From contig QPMI01000003.1 in assembly GCA_004431415.1 (NCBI GenBank), positions 62,001-126,000 on the forward strand: a DNA stretch of 64,000 nucleotides, given 5' to 3'. The position numbers were made by a program, and so were the translations under genes. Every line of letters begins with the position of its first letter. The first letter of the stretch is position 1. Source of the stretch: Cyanophora paradoxa (taxonomy: Eukaryota > Glaucocystophyceae > Cyanophorales > Cyanophoraceae). The notes beneath the pieces are model-generated. The model did no database searches. It was not told the DNA's origin and saw nothing but the letters and a program-made list of their open reading frames with translations. This document shows positions 53,033 through 64,000 of the stretch, in pieces.

Positions 53033-56000
53033 ATGAACGTTAACTCAGCCGCGGTAGTGGTGCAGTTTTGCGTGGTCTTGGCTATCACCGCATGCGTTAA
53101 CGTTGGAGCGAGCGGCGCCGGCTCCAGCTTCCGCGGTACCGGTACCAGTTCCAGCAGCGCTAGCACAACGGAGCATTCGAAGTTCAATGCCCGACCCAGC
53201 GCGGCGCACAACTTCGGCAAAGGGGAAAACGTCCCAGGATGGGACGCCCACCGTTGGAAGGACGAGCGAGGGCGATTCAACTACAGGCACGAGGAGATTC
53301 GCGAGCGCAACGGGAAGAAAAGGTGCGCTGATCGTAATCTATAACATACGTGAGCGTATACGTAATTATAAGCTATAGGCCCAGCTCCATAGGTGCCGGT
53401 ACCGGTGCGCGCCCTTGGCCGCGGGCCAGGGTCCGCGATCGTATATACATCGATATATATATCGCCGGGTCGGACCTCGAGCTCTGCATGCGCAGCTGGA
53501 TCGATATCCATGGCCAGCTCCATGCATATGTCTGATATCTTTTGTATCATGATGAATCGATATCGTCTAAATCGAGCTCGGCGATAAATCCCTTAAGCTT
53601 GCGGTCGCTTGCAATGAATATTGCTGGTTGCGATTGATCATGATAGTGAAATTAAATCTGCATATGCATGCGCAGCGTTCATCTTCGGTACTCGGCTGTG
53701 CAGCACGCGCATGTGCGCGTGACCAATCTGGACGAGCACGCGCAAGTCGCCGCGCTGCACTGCGAACGGGCGCCCTGGTCGATCACAGTGGTCCTCTCCG
53801 GCGACGTCGACGCTCTCCCCCAGGGGGATCTAGGTCTAAAGGACGGCTTCTCGTCTGGAGACGTCGTCGTCGGCGGGCCGCACTGGGGCTGTCCCGCCCC
53901 GATACCTCTGGGGGACAAGAGCCCGGGAAAGCAGGTGGTCGGCGGACTTATGCTCCGCGTCGTGTCGGAAGCGCGCCGCCCGTGCCTCGTCTCTACGTTG
54001 GCAGGCGGCGAAATCCTCGGAACGTGCATCGAGCTCCAAACACAGCAGGCTAGCCTAACGGTGCGTATCTGTTTCCTCGACCTCTGTACATGTGCCTTCT
54101 CGCCGCGCGCGGTCACCGGTAACTTCTGATCATGATTTCGTCGACCGTATGTGTATCATTTTGCATGATAGGATGTGTTCAGTAAGTGTTTTCTCTATTC
54201 TCGCAGTCATCAGCTCCAGATCTATATCTCATCCAATGGTGTGTTTGCGCTCACGTGCACGTTCGCACTTGGTCCTTCGCAGGCGACCTAGACCTATATT
54301 ACTACGACCAGTGCGCATGAAGAGTTTGATTTTCGCAACTCGTGAATCTTTCGGTCGTCTAATATCCCTCGCCGCGATCATCGTACAGCAACCCGACGAT
54401 TCAGCACGCGTGCGTAATTTGCTCCTGATCATTGGGGTCTCCGGATCCCTTCATCAAAATAATTTAAATTATTTTTAATACCACCTCCGTGTAAACTGGT
54501 GAAATGTTGTGCTCATCCATGGTTTAAACAGGGTCCAAAATCACTAGTGTTTGTCTTGAGGGCCTAATAATCCGAAAATTTGCATGCGCAGTAAACACCG
54601 GCGCACGAGAAATCCGAGCTCTCGAAACAGCACCGAGAAGCTGAATGCCCTTCAAACTGTCGCCGACCGCCACCGTGCGCAATCGGAGGCGAGATGGGCC
54701 GCACGATCGCAGGCGCCAACTGCGAGTGCACTCGAGGAAGCGGAGAAAAGTTCACGAAGGGCACCGGCAACTGTCGCTCTCGGTACGTGCACGTATACTC
54801 GGCTGCTTCAGCGCCAATACTTCATGCTGTTTCTGTGCCACTTTTTACATTTTTCTCTAAATTCGACGGGTGCAGCTTTGCCAAGGCGATCCTTGTTATT
54901 TATTGACGACATCATAGATGCGGTGCGAGTTCTGGATCTGAACGTCAGAATGTTTCCTGTCGCGATGCGCTGAAATCTTGCGCGCACAGATTACAGCACC
55001 GTTTCGGGTTCTTGCAATCCCCGCATCGAACTTTCGATTTGCAGCCTCTAACCAGCGCATGCAGGCGCTCTCGGAAGCGGCTAAAGAAGCCATGAAGGCG
55101 GCAACAGACGCGGTGACGAGCGCGATCGTGCGCCCTCTGCGGCCGGGCGCTCGCCGCCTCAACGCCAGCCCCTCCTCACCTGCGTGTTGGTAGACCGCCG
55201 CGACGAACTTCGCGAGTGACGTGGTCAACGAAGTGGCCAATGTAGCCATCAACACCGTCTACACAGTATTCGGTGGAACGCAGGACGGGCTCCGGGCGCT
55301 GAATGAATTCACGGGTGAGTGCTAAACAGATCGAATTTTAAGCTCTAAACCTGTAAGCGAAAGAATCGCGCGCTTCCACGCGCACCCCGCTTGACCATGC
55401 GCTCACATGTACACGTGTGCAAGGCGGCAAACTCGACTTTATCGTGGAGCCAACTAATGCCGTGCTCGAGCTCGCTGAGACGGCGGCAGTGCAAGGGATC
55501 GAAGAGGTCCGAATTTATATTGAAGGCTTCCGGATCCTGATATAATAAATTCAATCACTAGTACTGTAAAATATGGAGATTGCGAGAAATGAGGCACGTG
55601 CACCGACTAACAGCGACATCGATGCACGACAGGGGCAGAGAAAGATGAACGACTTCATAAAAAGGGTCAATGAGATTGCGGCCCTCATTTCATGCCTGAC
55701 TGGAGAATGTACTGTACGCATGCGCCAGTGGCTCTAGGCTTTCCTCCGATAACTTCCTTTGATCATTTCCCGTTCAGCTTGCCGCCAGTGAACGCCTTGA
55801 AGCCAGGTACGCTGGCTTTGACATCTGCAGCTTCACATATATACACGCGAATACCTGAAGCCACTGTCCATGTCCCCAGTGGCTTTAACTACAATTTTGA
55901 CACAAAGCAGCAGGCCAAGCGGGTAATTATATAATTATGCATATCATGATTACGGACCTATCTTGCCCCAACACACTCATGATCACCTTATCGCAAACTA

Positions 56001-59000
56001 ACGTCGAGCTCGTTCCCACTCGAAAGATTCAGCCGTTTTCACTCCGTGCGACAGCTTCTTGATTTAAATGTAAAATATCGTATACGTATCCGAAGACTCA
56101 TGAATCGCTTCCGACTTGGCAGCCTACTTTTTGAAGGAGGCCACCAAGAAAGGCAGCGTGTCGTTCATCGTCAGTGCACATTTATAACTTGCTCGCGAAA
56201 TTCATTGTTCCTATTTATTTTGGGCATGAGCTAACTAAGTGTATCCCTCGATTCCGCCCAGGGACCCATTAACGTGCGAATCGACCCGAGAGAAATGTAA
56301 TTCTTGAATTTAGAGACGAACGTTTTCTGTTGTCGCACTCACACATATTCCTCCACCAGTTTTTTCTTCAAGGAGGTTGGTCGAACTTTGCATACACTCA
56401 AGATCTCTATTTGAAAATCCAAAAGTACGTAGTTGTAGCTGCTGATCACGCATTGCGCAGGTGGTGCTGGAGCTACAAATAAAGCTAAAGAACTTCTGGA
56501 TTCACCAATTTGACATCCGATGTCCGTGACCGGCTGCTCTAGTTTCCAATTCGTTACGCTGACCATTACTGGCTCCTGCGAATTGCTAGTAACGGCGGAA
56601 GTGGGGGCTAAAACGGATGTGACAATCGACATCGATGCACAAGTAGCCATCGAGGTCATGAAAGGCGAGCGTCTGTTTATCGGAAATTTTTAAATGCTGA
56701 TTCCAACGTAATCCAAGTGCAGACATTTACGAGAAAGTGTTCTCTCCGAAGGTTGTCCAAGCCGGGCCAGTTATTTTTACATTCGCCCCGGCGTTCACCG
56801 TGCGCCTGCGATCGCCGCTATGGCACATTATGTCGGAGCGAATGACTGAACAGGTCAAGGCGGGCGTGAGCGGAGAGCTCACAATTAAAACAAAGGTTAT
56901 CTCCATATGCTATATCGATACTCTTCACACCGCTTCTCGAGAAACCCTAGATCTGATTTCATTGACTCCCTTCGAAAACTTGCAATTGACCGCAGTTCGA
57001 CGCTCGAGTCGATATGTACCTTGGTAAATACGTGCACCGCGAAACTTTTATGCGCAGGACAGTTAATTACAACTGAACACGCGTGCGACAGGCATTGAGG
57101 CAGAGGGCAGATATGCCGGACGAGGGATAGAATTCAACGTAGGATGGTCCGCCCGTAAAGAAGATCTAGAGAACGCGCGTGCACGACACGCGTTCCTCGA
57201 CCGGACTGACACTTTTCATCCAGGAAAGACAGAAAAGAACCCCGCTTTGATGTGAGTTGAGTTGTACCACTTCGAATTCACACGTATACTATCAGCGTTT
57301 CTTCTTATTTTGTGATTTCAATTTAGGCCGAAGCTCCCGGTATTCCTGATTATATCAGTGCGTTGTAGGAAACTCTGCTATGCATATGTACATGTGCTAT
57401 TACGCATCTGATTGATCCGTCGCGAATCTTCTCCCCCGGCGGAGCAGGCCTCGCGGTCTACTTGCAAGTTGCTGGAGAGCTCTCCCTCTCGGTGGGAGCT
57501 TACGGAATACAATTCTTACTCGTAAGCGCCGCCCCTCTCAAACACATGCGCATGCGCATGCATTTTAAACTGGCCATGCACACCATTCTCATGTGCATGC
57601 GCACGCCGTCAGCTTGTGGGAGGTGTAACTGCGCGGCTCGGGTTCATTTGGGCGGTGAGCCTGAGATCTTTTCATTGTTCGAGAATGAGAGATCTAGACT
57701 CCGGCCGCGGGATCAAGCTTCATTGAGTGCCAATCACGACAATTAACTCAAACGCAGCCATTGGGCGAGGAATGCGGTATTGCGTCGTTCGAGTTCAACG
57801 GCGGCCTGATTCCTTTCATAAGCGGTTCGCAAACAAGCTGAAGCTCTCACATGCGCCATAACTCCTCTAATCTCGGATTACGCACTGGGACACAAACAGC
57901 GGATCTTGAGATCGACATTATTCTGAATAAAGTGGCCGGGAGGGAGCTACCGAAGGACTTCGATAAAACAGGTGGTGTGTACTTATTATTACACGTGGAC
58001 CTGCAATTGATTCTGTAAAACGAGCTAAAGAACGATCGAAAAGACTGACGACATGATTTTAACAGGATCACTCTTGAATCTGATCCACAAGGACTTCGAG
58101 ATCCCTGTGTGTAACATTTACTGCAGGCCTTCACATTCAGTCGCATCTCACCAGACGCTTCGCAACAGCCGCTCAACAGGATCGTGTTCTGGAGGTCGAA
58201 GTGCGGCAAGGAATGTGCGCATGCCATCACGCACGCGCGTATTTGCGGGCAATCATCCGTCCGCAACATGCAAGACGTTCTGCTGGTACTTCTAATCATG
58301 GGGACCTTCCGCCTCCGCAGATACTATCGTGGATGAAGCAAAGGATAAATTCAACGAAATCAGCAAGGCAGTGATGTCTACACAAGTATTTCAGGATGCG
58401 AAGTCTCGAGTTTCTGACGTGTTGTCGGATGCCCTCGGATCGTTCAAAGAGCTCTTCGGGCGCAATACGAAGGCTACGCCTACCCCTACGATCCGTCCAT
58501 CGCCCTCGTGCGATGCCCAACGCCTTATCCCAATCTGGCGAGCGTGTGCGATGTAGTCTGATGCCCGTGCATGCATATGTGTAGGCCCACACCCACGCCC
58601 TCGCCGACGCCTTCGTGCGCATGCGCATGCAGCCTTTTGCGATGACTACAGCCAAGATCCTTGCAATTGCTCCATCCAGCAGACCTGATCTTGCATTTGA
58701 TCCGCCGCAGGCCGACGCCGACCCGCGCGCCTACTTCCTCCTCTGCAGACCTCAGATTCGACATGGCCCTTGACATGCTTGGAAGGTGCCAAGACTTGAA
58801 GAACTTGCTGCGCAACCTGCAGACGAAGTTCTAGATTCTCCTTATTATAATTATAAGCTTCGTGACTTCCGATTGAACATGTTGCAGAACGCACGAGCGC
58901 GCCCGCGTCGGGTGGAACTATGACCGCGTCCTGATGACAAGGGTGCGTCCAGCAGCGAGGCGCATCTCGGCAATGCTTTGCAAACCTTAATCTTAATCGA

Positions 59001-62000
59001 GCGGCAATTTCAGGACGGAATCGCCATTTTCAAAGTCATCTACCGCGAGCTAGACCCATCGGGTACCGTCGTCGGTTCCAGCGAGCGCACTTTCTACAAG
59101 TCTGTTGCAAGTAGGTTCGAAATTCGACACTTTGGCAAAATCGCTTCATTTATAGCATATGATCTAATTAATGCAATATTTAATTTTGGGCATGCACAGG
59201 ACCGCTGGCCCGGCGAGGATCGCCAATTCAGTCGTTTTCGAGAGTTCTGCCACTGTCCGCAAGCCTCTGCTCCAGACAAACATACCCGAGCTCCCGTACC
59301 GCTTTGACCTCCTCAAGGCTAACTGGGATATTAAGCCCGCATGCCCCGTGGACTACGGTTCGCTCTGCTCAGCGCTAGCCGTGCTGCTCCGCCTTCAATC
59401 CAGCTGCGGTCTTATCCGAGCATGGCTCATGATCAGCCATGGTCGCCACCGGAGAGCTGCAGCTGCAGGCTTTCCGAAGAACGCAGCACATCGAATCGGC
59501 CTATTGTGCGGAGCTGGAGACGCCGACTGGGAGCATTGTCTCATTCGTATCTGTGATTCCAGGGTGCGAACATTCCATCTAGATTTAAAAACTTTATTTT
59601 CGCGACCGTTCGCGACATCGATTGCCAACTCGAGCGGAATTGGTGCATGCGCAGTTTGCCGCGCATGCTGTTCGACGGGTCGCAGACCTATGAAGTGGCT
59701 CTGACAGATCTCAAGCCTTTGACGAGTACGAGCATTGTATACCGCGCTGCGCAACTTCTCCGCCTGCTTACGTATCTAATTACGCATGCCAGCTTACGAG
59801 GTGCAAATCGAGGCGCATCGCGTGGATGGCACATGGCCTGTGAAGAGCGCAGTGAAGACCTTTAAAACGAAAGGCCTGTGCCAATCGCTCATTTCTTAGC
59901 GTCATGCTCATGATCGCGCTTTGAATTTTTTCAGGCCTTCCTCCTAAGCCTCCAACATCTCTACGTTTCGATCGGATGGAGGTAACTCGCTCTTCTACTT
60001 TCCGACAACCAGCTCAGATGATGACTCGTACCCCTCACAGTCTGACAAGGACGGCAAGTACAAGGCTAAAATACGTTGGGAAGGGCCTGCAGAGCAGTCA
60101 CCTGCCCCGGCATTCTATCAGGCACGTGCTCAATCGTAACGAGAGCTCGCAGCTCTTGCTTAAAGCTCGTCCCAGCTTAAAAGAGCCAATTTTAACATTT
60201 TTTGCGTCAGATTCTCGTGACGCCGCGCCGCGGGCAAGTCGATCCGTTGCAGCCCTGCCGAGATGACGAGTACCGAGACCCGAAGAGCGACATAAGCGCG
60301 GCCTGTAAACAGAACCGGGGAGGGCTTCCCTTCAAGACACTTGGCGGAACGCTCGCATCGGCGCAGAAGTTCGACCTCGTGAGCCGCACAGCCGAATTGC
60401 TGAAGTCTTCTTCCATTGCAACTGGCGCAACCCTTGTCAATGGCATCGTCCCTCCGGCGAGTCCACGCGCTTTCTGCTGGACGTTTCTCTCGCCTCTTTT
60501 TCTGACTGATCATGACCTCTATGTACGGGATGAAAACATCAGCCTGCGCCTCTTTACGATTACATCCCGACGCGGAACACGGAAGAAGAGGTTCGCGGAC
60601 TCGATTCCGGCATCGTCTACTTGTGCGCTTCGTGATCCCGCCCTTGCAAACGCCGGTTCTCGCATCTAAATTCATATGCAATCACAGCTTCTCCGTTCAA
60701 ACTGTTATTGGGCCCGACTCTGATGGCGAGTTTTATACTTCGAACTTCACTGAAGCTCTTGCCGTGCAAACTCCAGGTATGCAAACTCAAGATGCATTTA
60801 CCCTGCTATGCTATAGCGAAAACAAAGTAAAACTGGGTCGCAGGCGCCCTCTTGATCGAAATTGATGGGATCAAGTCCTTGCAATACCACCCGCCCGCGT
60901 TTGCTTTGAATGTCGAACAAGTTGAATGTGCGTCTTTGAATTCCATTTTTGAGTGACGTCTGGTACGCATACGTACACAGAAAAAACTCACCCGCGCTCG
61001 TTGCGAAGGCCGACGCTACAGCGGCTCGTACACACTTCAGCCCCTATCGTTGTATCTCCAACCGGAAGGCCCCCCTTTCACGCGTATGACACTCGAGGTG
61101 TGAAAAAATCTGTTTTATCCGCTCACGCGTACGCGCATCGATGTTCATCGGTTCCGCCTCGCGGCAGGTCCGGAACGAGTTCGCGGACGGGAGCTCCCAC
61201 TACTCCTACTTCAACATCTCGGCCTCGCAGAACTTCACCGTCGAGCTCCCCGCCCTGTGGCCCAAGTACAGCAGCTCCCGCGTTTGCGGCTTTGGCGGCA
61301 GCTCGGCGAATTGCCAGACCGTGTCGAGTCGCGAGTACCCGGATGCCTTCAAGCCCGGCCCGACAACACGAGTATTTACATTGCAAGCCTGGAATGGCGC
61401 CGTGATGCTGCAAGGCTATCCAGCGTCAGGGCCCCCCGTGCGAATCACCGACGAGGAGTGCGGTCGCCCTCCGGAGCCCCCTAAGGAGTCCATAAGCCGA
61501 GCGTCCCTGCCCGCCGGATCCGACGTCCCAAGCCAGCCGCCGCCAGCGCTGCCTCCGGCGCCTGCGCCAGAAGCGCCGGTGCCAACACCCGCGGCGTCGG
61601 AAACGCCCCCACAAACCTCGGGCGACAGGTGCCCATGGGTTACAAATATTAGACTCGTTAGATTCACAGCCAAGCGCGCTTCAAGGTTTCATTAAATAAT
61701 TATACATATTCCACGCAGCCTTGGTGGGTGCCTCGCCTCAAGCGACGGGAATTGCTGGAGGCAGACGGATTACGGCAGCTGCAGATTCGACGGGCCTCGA
61801 ATGGCGTCTATGGATAACGGACCGGATTCGACAGTCTGGTACAACTTACAAGGTGCGCGATCGTGGCTGGCATGTGCACTAACTATAGTAATGGCCATCA
61901 TGTACATGTTACATTTACAGCTTGATGGTAGACGCTGATGCCGATGGCGTCTACTCTAACATTTTCATTTCCAATCAGGCTATTGCGAGTGTGCGAAGGG

Positions 62001-64000
62001 GCGCATCAACTTCGACTGCAACAGCAAGTGCGCACACATAAACAATCTCGAGCTCAGCCTGGTTGCGGCGCTTTCGAGAGAATAAACAATCTCAGCCTGC
62101 GCATGCAGTACATGTTGCGCATATATATATATTATATATATATATATATATATGCATGTGGATTATAATTAATTATATAATTTCTCGCTGCAGCTGCAAG
62201 ACGGCGACGACTCCTTACGGTTTGAGTTCCTCAACCGCGAAGTTTACGTGCGAAGAGTGGTGCAACAAACCGAGCATAGCGGCGGGAACCATTTATTCGC
62301 ACTTCTGCGACCGTCAAGGGACGCCCAACGCGTTTGTGTGCACACCCTGCACAAGTAGCCGCCGATCTCTGCTGCATGCAAACGGTGCTGGTGATTTTAA
62401 AGCACTGCGAGTAATGTTGTCTGTACATGTGTGATTATGACAGTTACCTCCATTCCGCAGAAAGGTCGAATAGGACGGCCGCGGCGGAGGCGCTTCTCGC
62501 AGTGGGCGCGAAGCTTAATGGCGCAGCAGCTGCATCTGCGCCTGCCGCGAAATCCACAGGCCTCGGCCGGAGCCTGCTGGCCGCGGAGGCGATCCAGGCC
62601 CTCGGCTCGCCGCCACTGTTCGTGCAGGAGCTGCCCTACAACTCCACCTCCAACGTCGTCAAGCCGCTGATGGACTTCGCGGCGCGAGACGTTCCGGCGC
62701 CCGACGGGGTCGAGAGCGCCATCCCCGAAGCAAATGCCTACAGCATTGCCAACAACTTCGTCGTCGACATCGAGACCACCCGCCTTGGAATGGACAACCG
62801 CACCAGGCAAATGATGGCAGACCTCACAGGTGCATCCGTAAACTTCGCTTCGCTGCGGCTGAACTCATCGATATCCTTGATTTAATCGGATGTCTGCTGC
62901 GTAGCCGCAAGAGAGCGGGGGGTGCTGGAATATATGCTCGCAGAGCCTACCGGTCGCGACGCGAGCACTGCCATCAGATCTCCCCACCTTGTGAGGGGTG
63001 TGCAATTCAAGCTCGAGCTCATGATCACAGTCGTGCTCGCGTGTAGATGTAGATGTTCATGCGGTATTTCGCATGCGCAGGCTTCGTTAACTGCTACGCG
63101 GATTTGGCGCGCCCGGCACGGCTCGGGCGGACGCAGCTGGGGTCTCTGTGCTCGGATCCGCCGACGACGACAACGGGCTTCTGCGGCGTGGCGGTGGCGA
63201 CCGTCGCCCATTTCGCGTTCAACGCGACCACGTCCGGGATCTTCCGGTTCAGCGCCGCCGCGTCGGACTTCGAGGCGGTGATCGGACTCGTTTACGGAGG
63301 CTCGTGCCAGGACATTGGGTGCAACGCCCCCAAACAAGGTTAGCTGTGCTATAAATGGTATGATCGTCGTTTTTCGCTAACGGTCCGCATCTCTTGCTCG
63401 CACGCTGCATTTTCCAGATCTAGAGATCTTCCAGTCATACATGAGCGAGATTTCTGCGTTTTTGAGCGAGGGTAGCTCCGTGATCGTGACCATCGCGCCC
63501 TTCAACGGGTCGTGCATCAACCGGGCAGTTGCACTCGACATTTCTGCAGAGACGCCGTACGGCCTTCGGCTATTCGTCGACCCATTTGCGGGCAGCGATA
63601 GTTGGCCGTACATAACGAGTTACAATTCTACTTCCAACGTGAGCCTCGACGCGGTCGGGGCCCCTGTTCGCCGCTACGCGTCGATAGACGCGGCCCTAGC
63701 GTACGCCGAGCAGCGCATTCTGTCGGATGCGCCCGGAGAGGCTGTCGAGGTACGCATGAACGCGCTCATAGGCGTGCGCGCCTAGGCCTGGACTCCTAGG
63801 CCTCAACTCGCGATCAGCCTGGACCGCATGCGCATGCGCAATAATAATGTACTAATTAATATTTCCATATATAGGTTGGTATCTTCTTGAGGCCTGGCGA
63901 ATACTCACATGAGCGAAATGGAACTTTCTTCCGCTGGGGGCTTTCGAAATCGCCTTCTGCGGCAAACAGCCGCATTTTCGTGCGTCAATACCGATGTAGA
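53033..64000 (+). CDS. Giant secreted/extracellular protein, FN3-like and Cys-rich segments (3' end beyond window; may be more than one gene)
   Basis: Not a recognised protein. The first exon has a clear signal peptide (MNVNSAAVVVQFCVVLAITA) and ends at a GTGCGC donor near 53321. Exons that keep frame include 53702-54060 (FSSGDVVVGGPHWGCPAPIP), 56712-56893 (VQAGPVIFTFAPAFTVRLR), 57091-57252 (GIEAEGRYAGRGIEFNVGWS), 57430-57520 (GGAGLAVYLQVAGELSLSVG), 58322-58500 (helical, then Pro/Thr-rich), 59790-59870 (FN3-like YEVQIEAHRVDGTWPVKS), 61171-61500 (NFTVELPALWPKYSSSRVCG, Cys-rich), 62195-62360 (CEEWCNKPS, CDRQGTPNAFVCTPC), 62461-62829 and 63085-63341. N-glycosylation sequons (NFT, NST, NGS, NAT) and paired cysteines agree with export. 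Introns are longer and more AT-rich than in the rest of the window. A split into two or three genes near 55.6 or 58.9 kb cannot be excluded. Confidence 0.5.
62120..62155. repeat. AT dinucleotide tract
   Basis: (AT)n microsatellite with one TTA interruption, in an intron of the secreted-protein gene. Confidence 0.95.

Overview
This is nuclear DNA of a photosynthetic, ciliated eukaryote, very probably a glaucophyte alga such as Cyanophora. The coding part is GC-rich and nearly every gene is cut by many short introns. The IspH (HDR) precursor starts directly with a plastid transit peptide that has phenylalanines at residues 5 and 9 (MSAAFVAPF). An N-terminal Phe in a plastid precursor without a preceding signal peptide is typical of primary plastids of glaucophytes and red algae. 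A WDR93-type ciliary gene argues against red algae. The species name is an inference; the rest is read from sequence.

Layout: from 1 to about 36.7 kb the genes alternate strictly as head-to-head pairs (- then +): sacsin-like (-) / mitochondrial RluA-type pseudouridine synthase (+); mitochondrial bL28 (-) / IspH (+); TSPO (-) / Enhancer-of-polycomb EPL1 (+); serine palmitoyltransferase LCB2 (-) / coiled-coil, possibly kinetochore protein (+); HMG-box factor 1 (-) / SPPL3-type intramembrane protease (+); HMG-box factor 2 (-) / large unrecognised helical protein (+); WDR93 (-) / IQ-motif protein (+). Two more + strand genes follow: a very large TmcB-like multi-pass membrane protein with five PAS domains (42.5-51.75 kb) and a giant secreted protein that runs out of the window (53.0-64 kb).

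Functions are mostly housekeeping (isoprenoids, sphingolipids, mitochondrial translation, chromatin) plus cilia and sensing. The most interesting items are: (1) the PAS array, in which four of five domains keep the His and Arg positions used by FixL to bind haem and sense O2; (2) the intron architecture, with C-rich 5' halves, G-rich 3' ends that can fold back on them, a CTGAC/CTGAG branch-site-like motif without a pyrimidine tract, and frequent GC-AG borders; (3) two paralogous HMG-box genes of the MAT/Sox type plus a loose exon fragment; (4) an SPPL3 homologue with PAM in place of the PAL motif.

Coordinates of multi-exon genes are given as the span from start codon to stop codon. Exon junctions were inferred by eye from reading-frame continuity and family motifs, so individual junctions may be off by some bases.
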